Assembly (NCBI GenBank): GCA_947053595.1
Contig: CAMRSX010000008.1
Coordinates: 1-59,763, forward strand
Length of the DNA: 59,763 nt
Direction: 5' to 3'
Origin: an uncultured Clostridia bacterium
Lineage (GTDB): Bacteria > Bacillota > Clostridia > Christensenellales > UBA1242
Made by a program: the position numbers and the translations under genes. This document shows positions 30,780 through 44,800 of this stretch, piece after piece. A model generated the notes under the pieces. That model saw only the letters and a program-made list of their open reading frames with translations, was not told the origin of the DNA and did not search any database. How positions within the stretch are numbered: the first letter of the stretch is position 1; every line of letters begins with the position of its first letter.

Positions 30780-31427
30780 TTAAGAGTTTTGCTTTTTGGC
30801 ATAGCGTTCGTCAAAAACTTTCACAACTTCTTCATAAACATCTTCAATGCTTTTGGAAGCATCCACAACCACAATGCGCTTTTTGTTTTTCTTGGCAATT
30901 TCCAAATAGCCATGTCGCACCTTTTCAAAATATCCCTTGCCCTTGGTTTCAAAGCGGTCTAAGTTTTCAAGTTGATGGTCGGTCAGTTTTCTTTCGATGC
31001 CAGCTTCATAATCCAAATCAAACAGATATGTCAAGTCTGGCTGCGCGCCCTGCCCAATGGTGAACTTCAAGATTGTTTCCACATCCTTCAGCTTCACCTC
31101 TCCGGCATAGCCTTCATAAGCGGTGGTGGAATCATAATATCTGTCCAAAATCACAACCTTGCCCGTCTCCAACGCTGGCAGCACAACTTTTTCAATCAGT
31201 CTGCTTCGGCTGGCGCAAAACAACAGCAGCTCTGTTTTTGCAGACAAATCCAAATTTGTGTGAAGCAAGATGTTTCTTATTTCTTCGCCCAGCTCTGTTG
31301 CGCCCGGCTCTTTTGCCACAATATATTCAATGTTGCGCTGCTGTAAAAGTTTGGCAAGTTTTTTGATTTGAGTTGTCTTGCCGCAACCCTCTCCACCTTC
31401 AAATGTCACAAGAAATCCTTTGTTCAT
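30780..31427 (-). CDS. tmk: Thymidylate kinase
   Basis: 215 residues, normal length. P loop FEGGEGCGKTTQ (near 9), DRYYDSTTAYEGYAG (near 92) with the DRY motif that binds dTMP, and a LID region near 145 are clear. It phosphorylates dTMP to dTDP with ATP, an essential step of DNA precursor synthesis. GGAGGGG precedes the ATG by three to six bases. It stands alone and is convergent with the glpK operon. Confidence 0.95.
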   Translation of the reverse strand: MNKGFLVTFEGGEGCGKTTQIKKLAKLLQQRNIEYIVAKEPGATELGEEIRNILLHTNLDLSAKTELLLFCASRSRLIEKVVLPALETGKVVILDRYYDSTTAYEGYAGEVKLKDVETILKFTIGQGAQPDLTYLFDLDYEAGIERKLTDHQLENLDRFETKGKGYFEKVRHGYLEIAKKNKKRIVVVDASKSIEDVYEEVVKVFDERYAKKQNS

Positions 31428-31507
31428 AACCCCTCCAAAAATATGTTTTTATTCCGCCTTTGTTCTTTGTTATTATATCACACTTTGCCCCAAAAAAACA
31501 AAGAAAA

Positions 31508-31525
31508 AAGAAGCATTTGCTTCTT
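31508..31525 (-). terminator. Terminator of the dehydrogenase gene
   Basis: AAGAAGCA (31508-31515) pairs with TGCTTCTT (31518-31525), followed on the minus strand by T residues. It overlaps the stop codon. Confidence 0.75.
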
Positions 31526-32693
31526 AGTTTTTCTTGTTTTCACAGTTGCAAGAGCCCTCTTCGTCATGGCAATGGCAATGATGATGACAGCCACAATCGT
31601 CCTCGTCTGCTTCAAAATCGATGAGATATTTTTCCAGACTTTCTTGCTTATAGAAGTTTTCTGGCATATATTCGGTGGTGAAATATCCCGCTGGCGCCAT
31701 AAGCACCTCTGGAATTCTGTTGACAACACTGGCGCAGGTGAGTTCCACAGTTGCTGGACGCTCAATCACCACACGGGTGTTTGGCTCACCTTCAATTGTC
31801 CAATCGTTGCAATCAAAATCATTGCTGTCATACACCTTGCCAATGCACTCGCTTTCAAGCACAATGCCTTCCTTTGTGGTGGTGGTGACAACAGCGCTCA
31901 TGCCTGTGCAAGCACCCTTTGGAATTGTCATGCCAAGTGTGGTGCTTTTGATTGCCTTGTTTGCAATTTGTGGCACGCATTCTTGCGTTTGACTTTTCAC
32001 CGTCAAGCCCAGTTTGCTGCAAAGCCAGCCGTTGACATTCCACATATAGCTTGGCACATATTTTCCAGAGTTAATCAGCTTTTTTCTTTCTGCATCGCTT
32101 ATGCGGTCTGCCGAAGCAACCTGCTTGTCAAACTCGGCAGTGGAAAGCCCAGCACCATGCGCCTTTGCAAGCGCGATGCCATAATCTTCAACATTATAAC
32201 TGGATTTACCCTTGATTTTTGTGATTTTGTGAGTTGCGCCAGCCAGCACACTGATGAGATTTCCCCAAAACACATCTTGATAACCGCTGCCACAAATGGT
32301 GCACTCGTTTTCTTCTGCCAAATCGTTGATTTTTTTGAAGAGTTTTGGATTGCTGTTTTGTGGAAAAAATCCCTCTTCGCAAGTGGTTATGGCATTGACG
32401 CCGCACTTTGCGCAAATCAGCAGCGCGTCAGAAACATCACAAAGCAAACTCATGGTGGTGACAATCACAATGTCCACACTGTTTGTCATCAAAAAGTTTT
32501 CAAGGTTTTTGGCATCTTGCACCACAACCTTATATTTTTTGCTTCCTCCAATAATTTCGCCAATATCCTTGCCAATAATGTCTGGGTTTATGTCAAATGC
32601 CCCAACAACTTTTGCGCCCTTTTCAAAGACATAGCGCATGGTGTAAACAGACATCTTGCCACAGCCATATTGAACAACATTGATTTTTTCCAT
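31524..32693 (-). CDS. 2,4-diaminopentanoate-dehydrogenase-like oxidoreductase with Cys/His tail
   Basis: 389 residues. Residues 1-345 are an NAD(P)-binding amine/amino-acid dehydrogenase of the dihydrodipicolinate-reductase type: VVQYGCGKMSVYTMRYV (Rossmann start), VGAFDINPDIIGKDIGEI, then SVDIVIVTT. Closest in pattern to 2,4-diaminopentanoate dehydrogenase of ornithine-fermenting Clostridia. The last 25 residues (DDCGCHHHCHCH, then GSCNCENKKN) are an extra Cys/His cluster likely to bind metal. Neighbouring genes give no amino-acid fermentation context, so the substrate is open. AAGGAGG precedes the ATG. It is monocistronic between tmk and the giant surface protein. Confidence 0.8.
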   Translation of the reverse strand: MEKINVVQYGCGKMSVYTMRYVFEKGAKVVGAFDINPDIIGKDIGEIIGGSKKYKVVVQDAKNLENFLMTNSVDIVIVTTMSLLCDVSDALLICAKCGVNAITTCEEGFFPQNSNPKLFKKINDLAEENECTICGSGYQDVFWGNLISVLAGATHKITKIKGKSSYNVEDYGIALAKAHGAGLSTAEFDKQVASADRISDAERKKLINSGKYVPSYMWNVNGWLCSKLGLTVKSQTQECVPQIANKAIKSTTLGMTIPKGACTGMSAVVTTTTKEGIVLESECIGKVYDSNDFDCNDWTIEGEPNTRVVIERPATVELTCASVVNRIPEVLMAPAGYFTTEYMPENFYKQESLEKYLIDFEADEDDCGCHHHCHCHDEEGSCNCENKKN

Positions 32694-32791
32694 AAAAATC
32701 CTCCTTAAAAATTTTGAAAGCTGATTTTTGCCTTCTTTTTATATTCTATTATATTTGCCAATAAAAGCAAAATGAAAACAGCTTGAAAACA

Positions 32792-32820
32792 CAAAAAAAG
32801 AGGAAAAATCCTCTTTTTTG
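32792..32820 (-). terminator. Terminator of the giant gene
   Basis: CAAAAAAAGAGGA (32792-32804 region) pairs with TCCTCTTTTTTG (32809-32820) around AAAA. A strong T run follows on minus, ten bases after the stop codon. Confidence 0.85.
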
Positions 32821-32830
32821 TTTGTGATGC

Positions 32831-35800
32831 TTATTGCTTTGACATATATTTGTAAGACCTCTTGCGCTTTCGTGAAACAATCAAGCCCACCACTGTTGCA
32901 ATCAGTGCTGCTGCAACAAGTGCAATCAAAAGCCACAGCCACCACAAATTGAGTTTTGGAACATACCAAATTGCATAAAGCTCAATTCTGTCTTGGTTGA
33001 CAAAAATTGTGTCGCCGTCAAAGTAATACAGCTCTCCGTCAGCAGAAAGCGCCCAGCCAAGGAAGATGCCCCTCTTGCCATTTGTGAATTGATTGATTGG
33101 CAAGGTGGCGTTTTTATTGAAATCCACTGGCAGAATGATGCTTTCATCGTCTTTGCCGTTGTTTGGCAACAGCACAATGATTGCGCCACGGTTGGAAGCA
33201 ATTGGCTGAAGCACAAAACTCTGCGCTGGCACTTGCATTGTCCAGCCAGAGGTGACTGCCGAGCCTTCTTCCAATTCCAAGCTGTCATTCAGGCGCCATC
33301 CGTCAAACTTGAAGCCATATTTCAGTTCCACACCAAAGTGAAGCTCGTTGGTGAATTTTGCTTTATACACAAAGCTGCCCGTTTCTTCATCAAATCCAAG
33401 CGCTTCAAAATCGTCTTGCATTGTGGCAACAACGTCCACGCTTTGAATGCCTTCGTCTGGCGCAAACTTGATGGCAAAAGTTGTCCAAGCAAGTTTATAA
33501 TAAATCTTCACCACTGTAATTTCTTCGCCACTGACAACAAAGTCAAGTCCTTCTGGATTTTGTGTGTGAGAAAATTCATAGCCCGGAGTTTTTGCCAAGA
33601 AGTCTTGTGCGTGCTTCATGAAGTCAATCACGCTTTCGTTTTCTGCGTCTTCAATCAGTTCGGTTTCAACATATTCGTCGCCAAAGCCGGTTTTGATGTC
33701 TTCAAGATAGTGCTCAACAACATATCCGCAAGTTGAAACGCTTGCCTCCACACCAATGGTGAATGGAAGCATGCTGTCAAGTGTGATTTCCAAAGTTTTG
33801 TCTTCCAACTCTTCCACATCAATTCTTGTGCCGTTGACAATCCATGCCGAAATTTGATAACCCGGCCTTGTCTGCGCCGTAAGCTTGACTTTGGAGCCAA
33901 ACTTGTAAGAGCCCGCTCCGTCCACAGACAAGAAGTGCTTGAAGTCAAATGGCTGAATGACAACTTCAACCATGTCGCGAACATAATAGAACCTGAACAC
34001 AGTTTCTTCGTCCTTTCCGGCAATTTGTGGGAAGGAAGTTACATCGTTTCCAAACATCAGCACATTGTAATGGTCAAACAAGAAGCCGGTGATGAATGCA
34101 TTGTAATCAAACTTTTTGTCCTCTTCAAACAATTTTTCCATATCTTCCACAAACTTTTTAAGCAGTCTTTCCTGAGAATAATATTCGTTTGTGATGCCGT
34201 CACTCAAAACCTTGCTTTGTGCAAGCGCCCAAGTGCCGTCCAGTCTTTCTTGATAATATTCCACTTTGTATTTGACATTTGTTCTTGCTTCCATGAAAGC
34301 TTCCACAACAATGTCGTTTTCTGCCATTGTGCAGCGAAGTGTTGTTCCGTCCACGCCTTCTGTGACAAAGTCGGACGAATTGTCAAGCTTGAAGCCCTTG
34401 AAGTTGAAGCCAGCTGCAAGGTCAAACTTGACGTCAAACTCTTGACCATAATATACATTCCAGATGATGTTGCCAGAAACTGCCTGTTGAACATTTCCGC
34501 CAATCAAAAGCTTCAGGCTGTCAGACACAATGCCTTGCATGCCTTCATCGCGGATGTATACGGTGACTTTGTGAACATTGCGTGTGTAATAAACAAACAC
34601 TTCTGTTGTTCCGTCGCCCTTGATGATTGTGTTGCTGTCAACAGAGTTGTGAGAATATGTGAAGCCGGTGAACACCTGCGCAATCAAATTGTCAAATTCG
34701 TCTTTGATGCCAATCATCTGCTCTGTGATTTGGCTGTTGGTGGTGCCATACAACTGCACTCTGTCAAATTCAACATAATTGAGTGAGGTGGAGGCATCTT
34801 GCCACATATAAACCACGCTGTATTTTGTGCTGGTGTTTGCAATGGTGCTTATTGTCACTTGCACATCGCCAGCTGGCATGTTGAACACAATTTCAACATT
34901 ATGGCTGCCATCGCTGCCATATATGATGTTTCCATCAGCATCTTGCTTTGTCTTCATTGCAAAATCAATGTTTTGTCCTTCTGTTGTGATGCTTACGCCG
35001 CTTCGCTCCAAAGTGTAGCCGGCAGCAACTTTGATGTTGAGACAAACTTCATATTCAAAGAAGAATGTTCCGCCGCCTTCAATGCCGGCAATGCCAAGGT
35101 TGTCATCCGTTTTGATGTCCACTGCATAATAGTTGCGCACATATTTCAAGATTGCAATTGTGGAGCCATCGCCCGCAATGAAAGAAACGTTGTTCTTAAA
35201 CTCCAGCAGCAGGAAGTTGAAGCCTACAAGCTGGTCTGCAAAGCTGGCGCTTTCCGCCAAGCTGCGCAAGTCTTCTTCTTTCAGCACGGTTTCTGTTTCC
35301 CCAATCAGCCCAGTGATGATGAATGGAGGCTCAAGGAAGCCAGAGATTTCTGTGTCTTGCCTATAAACCCAAATGGTGTAAGTTGAATTGCCAAGTGCTG
35401 CATCCGCATCCACATAAGCATCGCCAGCTGCCAACACAAGGTTGTTGCCCGAAAGGGTTGTTCCTGCCGCGCTCTTGTTGGTGTTGAGTGTGAAGAAGCC
35501 GTCTTTATATCCGCTTGCCACCTGCATGCTAAGGCTTAAGGTGTCGCCAAAGCGCGATGTGAACATCAGCTGCCCTTCATTGTCAAGTGAAGCTTCCAGT
35601 TTTCCGCTTACGCTGGAGGAAACTTCAATGTCTGCCACTTTGGCAGTTTTTGAAATGTGAAGGTTGAAGCTTTTGCGCGTGAAGTAAAGCAAAATTTCGT
35701 TTGGCCCGTTTGCAGAAACTGTCAAGCTTTCGTTTTTGCTGGCAACTTCGTCAAACATAAAGCCAGCGCAATTTTTTGCCACATCAGTGTTTGATGAAAT

Positions 35801-38800
35801 GAACATGCCAAACACTTGCTGTGCTGTGATGGTTTTGTTGATTTCAAACTTGATTTTGCCTGTTTCGTTTGGAACAATATAGAAGTTGCCCTCCGAATCT
35901 TTATAGCCGCCAAGCAGTGTTTCCAGCATAATCTTCACACTGAGTTTGGCGTTGCCTGCACTCCAACGAACATAAACTTTAAGGTTGTGTCCGTCTTCAA
36001 GTTGCAGGTCATAAAGTGTGGCAGTTTGTTCATCCATTCCGCAACGGATTTCCACAAGCTGGCCGTCTTTGTTGGTGTAAGTCCAGCCAGAGAATTCCCA
36101 GCCTGTCTTTTCTGTCCAACCCAAAGAGTTGAAGGAAGGAAGAACAACCGAGTCGGAATATTTAAATGTGCCAAGGTTTTCCGTCAGCGCCTCATCAGTG
36201 TCGAAACACAGTGTGACGCTGAAGGTTTTTTCTTTCCAAAGAGCATACACATTGATGTCTTTGTTTCTTTCTGTTGTCAGGTTGAAGGCATAATAATCTG
36301 CGCCCACCTTAAACAGTCCGCTTTCGTTGGCAGCGGAGAGATATGCCGTGATGGAATCGATATCCGTGCCCGAAACAAGGGAAGTGATGTCTTTCACTGC
36401 GTCATCTCGTGAGTTGAGTGACCAAGAAACAAACTGCTGTCCCTCGTTGACAAAAGCATTTTCATTCAATTTGACAGCCTTGCCAAATTCGCCTTTGGTG
36501 CTTGGCATTGTGCCACTTGCGCCGTTGGCGCCATACAAGATGGTGTAATCGTTGACAACCCAAACGCCATAGAGAGTGGTGTTTTCCAACTTGTCATAAA
36601 TTGGAAGGTCTGTCATTGGCTGCCCAACAACAAACTCTGGCAAGCCTGTTGCAGCTGCCTCTTTGCTGGATGCCCAGCCCAAAAGTGTCCAGCCGGTTTG
36701 GATGAAGCCGCCATTTGTGAGGTTGTAAGGTCTGCCAAACTTAACTTCTTGTGAAGATTTGATGGTGTCAGATTCAATTAAATTTCTGTTGTAAGAAATT
36801 TCAAAAGTTCTGGCAACAGCTTGAATTGTGACGCCAAGGTCTGCCGCTGTCATTGTGAAAGAAAACTTGTTATTGGTCACTTCAATTTCAGCGCCGTTGA
36901 TTGTCACTTTGCTGAGGCTGTAACCCTCTTTAATTTCAAACTCAACCTGTGCAAAGGCGGAATATTCCAAGTTGATTGTGGCGGAAGTTTCAAAGATTGC
37001 CTCCTTGTTGGCTTCGCCACTCTTGTTGTAAGTCACCTTAACAGATTTGATTGCGCCCGAGCCTTCAAACTCTTCCACAAACACAAAAGATGCGTTGAAG
37101 GAAGCAAGTTTATAAAGCGCTTCCGCCTTGCCAGTTCCATTTGCAAGCACAAAGCCTTCAACTGTGAACTTGTCAAACACAAAGCCCGCTCTTTCAACAG
37201 AAAGAATCTGCTGGAAGCCAGCATCCGCATCATCTTTAGAAATTAAAGTGTTTGTGGTGCCTTTCAGTGTGGCTGTGCCAACAAAGGTGGTGCTTCCGTC
37301 AATGTTTGAAACATAATAATCAACTGCAAACACGGTGTCTTCTCTTGCTTTCCAAACAGCACGCAAAGTGATGTCAGATGTGAACAGATATGTCAAAAGT
37401 GCTTCATCTGCAAACTCTTTGTCGCCAGTTTCATCACTCAGCACCCAACCTGCAAAGTCATAGCCTTGCCTTGTGAAGGTGTTCTTTGTCAGTTTTTTGC
37501 TTTCTTTGTATGCAAAGCTTTGAACAGCTTCTGCCGCCGGATTGAAATCATCCTTGAAAGTTATGTTGAAGGTTGCAGGCACAGAGGTGATTTTGATGGA
37601 AGCATCTTGCATTGGCATCACAAATCTGCCATCTTCGATGTCCGACCTCGAGAATTCCACTGCCGAATATCCCGCATTGAAAGCCCCAAGGGTGATTTGC
37701 ACTGTTTTGCCCCAAACCACCATCACATTCACCGTGTTGGAAGTGGAAGCCACTCCGTCCACAATGATGCCACTTAAGCCTTCGTCAAAAGTTATGGAAA
37801 GGTTGTATGCCGTGCGCTTGTAATATGCACAAAGCTCCAGTGTTCCATTTGCAAGAATTTTTGCAGAAAGAAGGTTGTTTGGATTTGCTGCGTCAAATTG
37901 ATATCCCGCAAGCGTTGCGTCAATTCTTTTGATTGTCACATCTTCGCCCGGTGTGCCTTTGCCAACAAAAGTCAAGTTTTCATCGCACACAAAGTTGCCG
38001 TCAACATCTTGAAGGAAATATTTAAACTTGAAGTCTGCTTCTTCTGCCTTCCAAACTGCCCACAAGTGCAAGTCTTCTGTGAATGTGAATGCAATGTCTT
38101 GCAAGTTGCCTGCGTCTGCAAATTTGTAAGTTACAACACCGTTGTCAGCGCTTGTCTTTGAAAGCGCCCAGCCTTCAAAGGAATACCCTTCTCTTGTCCA
38201 GCCAAGGTTTGCATCCAAAATGTTAAGCACGATGAAGTTTTCTTTGTAAACCACTTCGCCTGCGTCAAAGACTTCCTGGTCTTGTGCGCTTTCATATTTG
38301 TGATAGATGACATGATATGATTTTGGTGTGACAATTGGCACAAATCTCAAATCATATGCTGGCATTGTTCGCAAAACAAATGCCTCGCCATCCAAAGTTA
38401 AATCAAACACCTTTGTTGTTCCGTCAAAATATGAGTTGCCTTGTCTTTGCAGCTTGACGGTGGTTGCGCCGTTTGAAAGTGGGTTGCTGGTGTCTGTCAT
38501 GGTTGCATAGACATCAAACTGTCCATCAAACTGATATCCATCCAATGTGGAGATGGAAAGCTTGAGTGCCGAATCAAAGTAAACACGATAAGACCCAGCC
38601 CCGCCAAACGCGGACATCTTGCCTTCGCCGGCAATGCCTTCTGCCACAAACTTCTTAAGCCCAGTGGTGTTTAAATCCAAATCCAATGCATAGTGCTGTC
38701 TGGAATAATAGATGTAAATTGTGGTGTATTGGCTTTCGTCTGTGGTGTATCTGACAAGAATGGTTGGATTGTTTGTGCCATCGTTGAAGTTGGAATAAAC

Positions 38801-41800
38801 ATATCCTGCAATGTTTTCAATCAAACTGCCTTCGCTGTAAGATTCCAAATATTGCTTGTTGATTTCTGCGTCGGTTGTGCCAACAGCAATTCTTCGTTTT
38901 GAGGCGTCTTCTTTATATTCACCCGTTGTGAAGGTTTCTTTCATATACACAACTTTGAAGTTTGCTGGCAGCGCCCGTGTGGATATCTTCCAAACCACAT
39001 CTCCCAAAATGGTGTGAGTGTGATAAATCATTCCGGCAACTTCTGTGCTGCCAATGACAAATTTGTCAAACTCATAGCCAAGCTTGATTGCCTCTTCCAC
39101 AGAAACCATCACGCTTTGATTGTAATAAACCGTCAACCTGTCTTGGAAGGAAACACGCTTTCCGTCCACAGTGATGCTGATTGCCTTGGTGTTGACACCC
39201 TTGTCTGCAACAAAAGTGAGGTTGTGGCTGTTTGGTGTCCAAACTGCGTGCATCTGCACATTTTCAACATAGTGAGTCATTGTGAAGCTTGCGCCGTCAA
39301 CATATTCCACATCATATTTGCCGTTGTTTGCAACAGTGCCCCAGCCAAGGAATTTATATCCCTCTTTGGCAAATCTGTTTGCAATAAGATTGATTGTCTG
39401 TCCATAAACAAGGTTTTCTTGTGTGTATGGCGTGGTGTTGTCTGCCTCGCCATAATAAGTTATGGTGTAAGTTTTTGCGTTGCTTGAAAGAGTGATTGTC
39501 ACCGCCTCGTTTGGCATAACAAACAAGTTGTTTTCAAGCGTTATGTTGGAAGGAGAAATGGAATATTCTCCAATTTCATAACCGTTGTTGACAACCTCTG
39601 CCCTGAGTGCAACTTCTGCCTCATATCTGACAGAATATACGCCCTTGCCGCTGCTTCTGATATAGAAGTTGTTAAGCCTGTCAATTTCAAGCAAGATGCC
39701 TTCGCCCGCTGTGAGTGTGAGGTCAAAATATCTTCTTGAATAGTTGATTCTAACAATGGTTTGTCCGTCTGCGTTGATGCTTGCAAAGTTGATGTTGTTG
39801 AAACGGAAGCCGTCGATGAACTGTGCAAGTGCACTGCCATCGGCTGCCAACACGGCAGCTCTCACCATGCTTTCCGTCACCATGGTGTCTGTTTTGCCCT
39901 TTGCAGAAACATCGCCATGAAGCAGAGCGTTGTGCTGATAGTTTTCATCATCCAAATTCTCAAAATGGAATTGAATTGTGAAGTCTGTGTCAACTGCTTC
40001 CCATTTTGCATAGATTGTGCAGTTGGCGGTGATTTTGACAACAGCGTTTTCGTCCACAAATGTGGTGTCATTCATGGTTGTTTTTGAGAAATACCAACCC
40101 ATGAAAGCATAGCCCTGTCTTGTTGGTTTAACAAGCCCAACTTTGTTGTCACTGCTGCCAACATATGCGTCAGAATATTTGCTGTCATAATCCACAGTGA
40201 TGGAGGTGTAATTGCCTTCAATGGAAGTTGCACCTGTGCCCACCTCGTTGTTGAGATTTAGGCTGAGAGTGTATGGATTTGGAGTGTAAATCACATCAAT
40301 TTCTTGATTGCTTTCAAACTCCCACTTCTCTCCGCCAATCACCAAATTTTTGGTTGTGTAACCAATCACAACAGGAGAGGTGACAGAATAAGTTTCTCCA
40401 TATCTGACTTTTATGGTTACGCTGTCTGCCAAAACTTTGTTTTTGCCAGTGGTTTCATCCAACGAACTTGAAACATAATTGATTTTCAGTTCGTAAGTGA
40501 TTGGCTGCCACTGTGCAGAAAGTTTGACATTTCCATACATGCCCAAAAGCGACTTGTCTTGTGGAGAAGCAAACTCTTCACTTGGCGTCCAATTTCCGTC
40601 AGCCACAGAAACCTTCCAAGAAATGAAGTTGTGACCTTTTCTGGTTGCCAAAACAAGCTTGTCGGTGGATTCGATGGTGTATGTGATTTTGTAAGTGCCG
40701 TCCGCTTCCAGCGTTGGATTGCCTGCAATTGTTCCGCCATTTGGAATGTATGAAAGGTTGTAAGGCGTTGCCTGCCAAATTGCAAAAACTTGAGTGATTG
40801 CATTTGGAAGTGCCGACAAGTTGAAGGCATAATAATCTCTTCCAACTTTGTAAACACCTGCGCCCCTCTTTTTGATGTCTTCCACGCTTTCTGCCTCTTC
40901 CACAGTTTTGCCGTCTGCCCAAAGTGCCCAGCCTTTGAAATCATAAGCAAGTTTTGTGAAGGTGTTGGAAGAAAGTTTGTGTGGAGTGTCATAGGTTGCT
41001 GTTTCATCTTGCATCGAGCCCGTGCCACTGTTTTTGTTGAAGCGAATGGTATACTTGTTTGCCACCCATTGTGCATGAAGGTTAAACACTCCCTCTTCTG
41101 CCAATTTTGAAACCTTAACGCCGCTGGCATAAGCTGTGCCTGTGCCGTCTGCTTCTGTGTTCCAACCAACAAACGAATAACCAGTTTTAACAAAGCCCAA
41201 AGAAATGTTGTTTTTGATTGTCACTTGTTGTGAATATTTATAATTTTCTTCCACTGGATTGGTTGAGGAAGCTGCATCGTTGATGTTGTAAACCAGTGTG
41301 TAAGAATTTTCCTGCCAAACCGCAAACAAGGTTGCAACCCCGTTTGCCTCGGTGGTGAGGTTGAAGGCATAGAACTTGTCCCCAACCTTATATGCGCCCT
41401 TGGAAGTGATGTCAGCAAGTGAATCTGCCGTCAAAACTTCGGTGGCGGTTTTGTCAAGCGACCACCCAATAAACGAGTGTCCAGCCTTAACAAATTTGCC
41501 TGTTGCATCTTCCAGCTGTTGTTTTGTGATGTCATAAACAACTTGGCTGTGTCCAGCAAGTTTTTCTTGCTCGTTTCCGCCGTTGGCATCATAAACAATG
41601 CTGTATGTGTTGTTTTCCCAAACTGCATAAAGGTCCAAATTGCCAATCCAGTTATAGTGGAATGTTGCGCCATTTGCCACAACTTGACCGTCAGATTTTT
41701 TCCAGTTTTTGAAGGTGTATCCCGCTTTTCTGAAGGTGTTGTTTTCCAGTGTGACATTTTGATTGTAAAGTGCCTCTTGCTGTTTTGAGAAGGTTGTTGC

Positions 41801-44800
41801 ATCTTCGCTTTCATAATATCTGATGAAATATGTGTTTGGCTTTGCAACTGCCTTCACGCCTATGCTGGCATTTCTTGCAGTGACAACCTTTGTGGCAGCG
41901 CTGTCCAACTGATTGTCCACCAGCCAGCCTTGCCAGCTGTAACCTGTGTTGCCGTCAGGGGTCTTCACAAGTTGATGTTCAAATGTCACCTTTCCGCCAT
42001 ATTTAACCAAAAGTTTCCCATCTTCTTTCAAAAGCACCGAGTTGGTGTTTTCTTCAAACTGATAGTCATAAGTTGCCAACACACTCTCAACGCCTTCGGT
42101 GAACACAACGTCCATTTCAATGATGTTACGCTTATAATATGCCTTCACAACAGTTTTTGGGTCCACCATGATGATGCCATCGTTGGAAACTTCAAAGTCT
42201 TCAAAAGTGAAGCCTTCAAAGCTTTCAAAGTTGATGGTGGTGGTGTCAATCAGTGTGTCTGTGAAGCCTTCTTCATCTGGATTAACCTTTTCAAGCGAAT
42301 ATGTGCCATCCAAGTTTTCAAGATAATAATCAATTTCAAACTTAATCTTCACTGGCTGAACATTCACGCCAATGGAAACATTTTGATGTGGCATCACAAC
42401 TTCTGCTGTGGCTGTTGTTTCTTCTGTTGGGCTGCCCTCAACAGAAACGGTGCTGTCAGGTGTGATGAAGGTGCTGTCCAACCACTCAACAAAGCCATAG
42501 CCCGCAACAACTGTGGCAACAATTTGCACTTGTTGCCCAAACACAACACTATATTCCTTCACTCCTTCGGCTGAGCCTTCATTTGAAGTGAGTGGAGTGT
42601 TGGTTTTCAAATCCAAAGCAACAAAGCTGGTGGTGTGTTGTGACGCATTGAGTGAAAGTGTGTAAGAGTTTCTGTTGTAATATACATTCAGCACATTTGC
42701 ATAGCTTTCGCTGTTTTCGTCTTTGTCTGAAGTGATTGTCAGGCTGTCCATTCTCAAAAACTTAAAGCCAAAAAGCTGATGCGCTGCGTCTGCAACAATT
42801 TCGCCCAATGTCTGCTGTCCAATCATGGTGCTTGCAGAAATCTGTGAGTCCACAACCGCTTCGCCAACAAGTTTTGCAACGCTGTCGTTCAAAACATATT
42901 TGTTTGGGCTGGTTTCATCCAGTGCATGCTCCACGGTTTGATACATAAACTGCACAAAGAACTTTCTTGTTTGAGCCTTCACCAAAACTTCAAAGCTTAT
43001 GTCAGCATCTGAAACTTCAAAGCTGTAAACAAACACATTGCCACTCTTGTTTTCGCCAAAGCTGCCCGCATTGCTTTCAAAGCCTTGGAAATCATAGCCA
43101 TCTGCAACAAGTGCAGAAATTGTGACATCGCTGTTGAACTTGAAAGACTTTGTCACGCTGCCGCTTTCGGCTGGCTGCTGCCAAGCTGAAGTTAAGTTCA
43201 CGCCCAATGCCTCAACGCCTCTGTCTGGCATGACAACAGTGATGTTGTATGAATTTCTGATGTAATAAAGTTTCAAAACTGTTGAGCCATCGCCCGCCAC
43301 AGTTGCAGTTGTCACTTCGTTTGCGTTGCCACGATTGTAAGTGAAGCCCACATAACTTGCCTGTGGAATGGAAACGCTTGTGCCAGTGAATGCTTGCAAG
43401 GTGGTGGAATGGATGTCCGCTTCTGTCAGTTTTGCGTCATCAATTTGGCTGTCAAGCACAAAGTTGCCGCCAAGGTTTTCCAGCCAATATTCAAGCTTAT
43501 ATTCCACTTCAACGGCTTCCCAATGAGCATAAACGTCCACCGTTTCGCCCTGCGATGATTTTAAGTTGAACACAAAGAAGATGCCATTGATTTTGTAAAT
43601 GCCCGCTGCAGTGATTTGCTCAACACTTTCCACTTCATTCACGCTGATGCTGCCCGAAGAGAGCGACCAGCCAAGGAAGCGATAGCCTTGCTTTTCAAGT
43701 GCAACTTCAATGGCTGTTGGTTGGTCATAAGTTGCTGTCATGTTTTGTGTTGGAGCAAGTGTGTCATCGTCCTTCTTGTGCAAAATCACGGTGTAAGATA
43801 TTGCCGACCATCTTGCATGATATATCTTGTTTTCGGTGCTGGAGTTTGCAGGGATGCTGATGATGTAATCAAGGTCATTTTCCTCATCCGTGGCTGTCCA
43901 GCCAAGGAAGGTGTGCCCGACGCGTTCAACATCACTTGCCACTGGAAGGGTTGCCCCAACTGAGGTGATGTAAGAAGTTGTTGGATTTGCATCCTCTGCC
44001 CAAGAGCCGCCATTTAAAACATATTCAATTTTAAACACAACTGATTTAAATCTTGCAAACAGCTGAGTTTGTCCGTTTGCGCCAACAGCGCGCACATAGT
44101 TTGTCTGAGTGCTGACAATTTCGCCCGTCAAGCTGGTGGACCAGCCCACAAACGAATAGCCCGCATTTTGTGGTGTTGCACTCATGCTGATGGTTTGGTC
44201 TGCGCCATAATACAGCCATGTCATTTGTGTGTCAGAAGCAGTTTCAATTGTGTTTGCGTCTGCGTTGAAAGTTGCGCTGCCGCCCATGGTTGAGAGAACT
44301 CCGTCTGTGGCAACGCTGATGCTTGCACTTGTCAAATAACAAGCGCGAATTTCCAGCGTGAAGCCTTCTTTTTCATTTTCTGTGTCGGATGCAAGAATGG
44401 TGTATTTAAACTCACCTTCTGCATTTGCCGCAATCACAGTGCCATTAACTGTCCAATAAGCAAAGTCAAACACAGCTTTGCCGTCAGAAAGTTTTTCTTC
44501 TCTTGTCAGCACAATAACATCCCCAGTGCGGAATGTGCCGCTGGTGAATGCTTCTGTTGAGCCTTCAAGATGTCCTGCCACGCTGCCTTCAAAATTGCCC
44601 TGAGAGAGGTTTTTGATGTTGACATCCACTGTCAAAAATTCCCAGCAAGCAAAGATGCTGTGGTCTTCTTCGTCTGTCACAAGGCTGTTGGAAGTGATTG
44701 GGGTCAATCCGCTGACATCTGCGCTGTCGGCAAGTTTTTCTTTAAACCAACCAACAAAGCGATATCCCGCCCTTTGCACTTCTGGAATTGTGCCATATGC

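Noticed and set aside
31368..32708. 446-codon open frame antisense to the dehydrogenase gene
   Set aside because: It is the shadow of a well-supported gene with ribosome binding site and conserved motifs. The antisense product is Cys/His-rich without domains.
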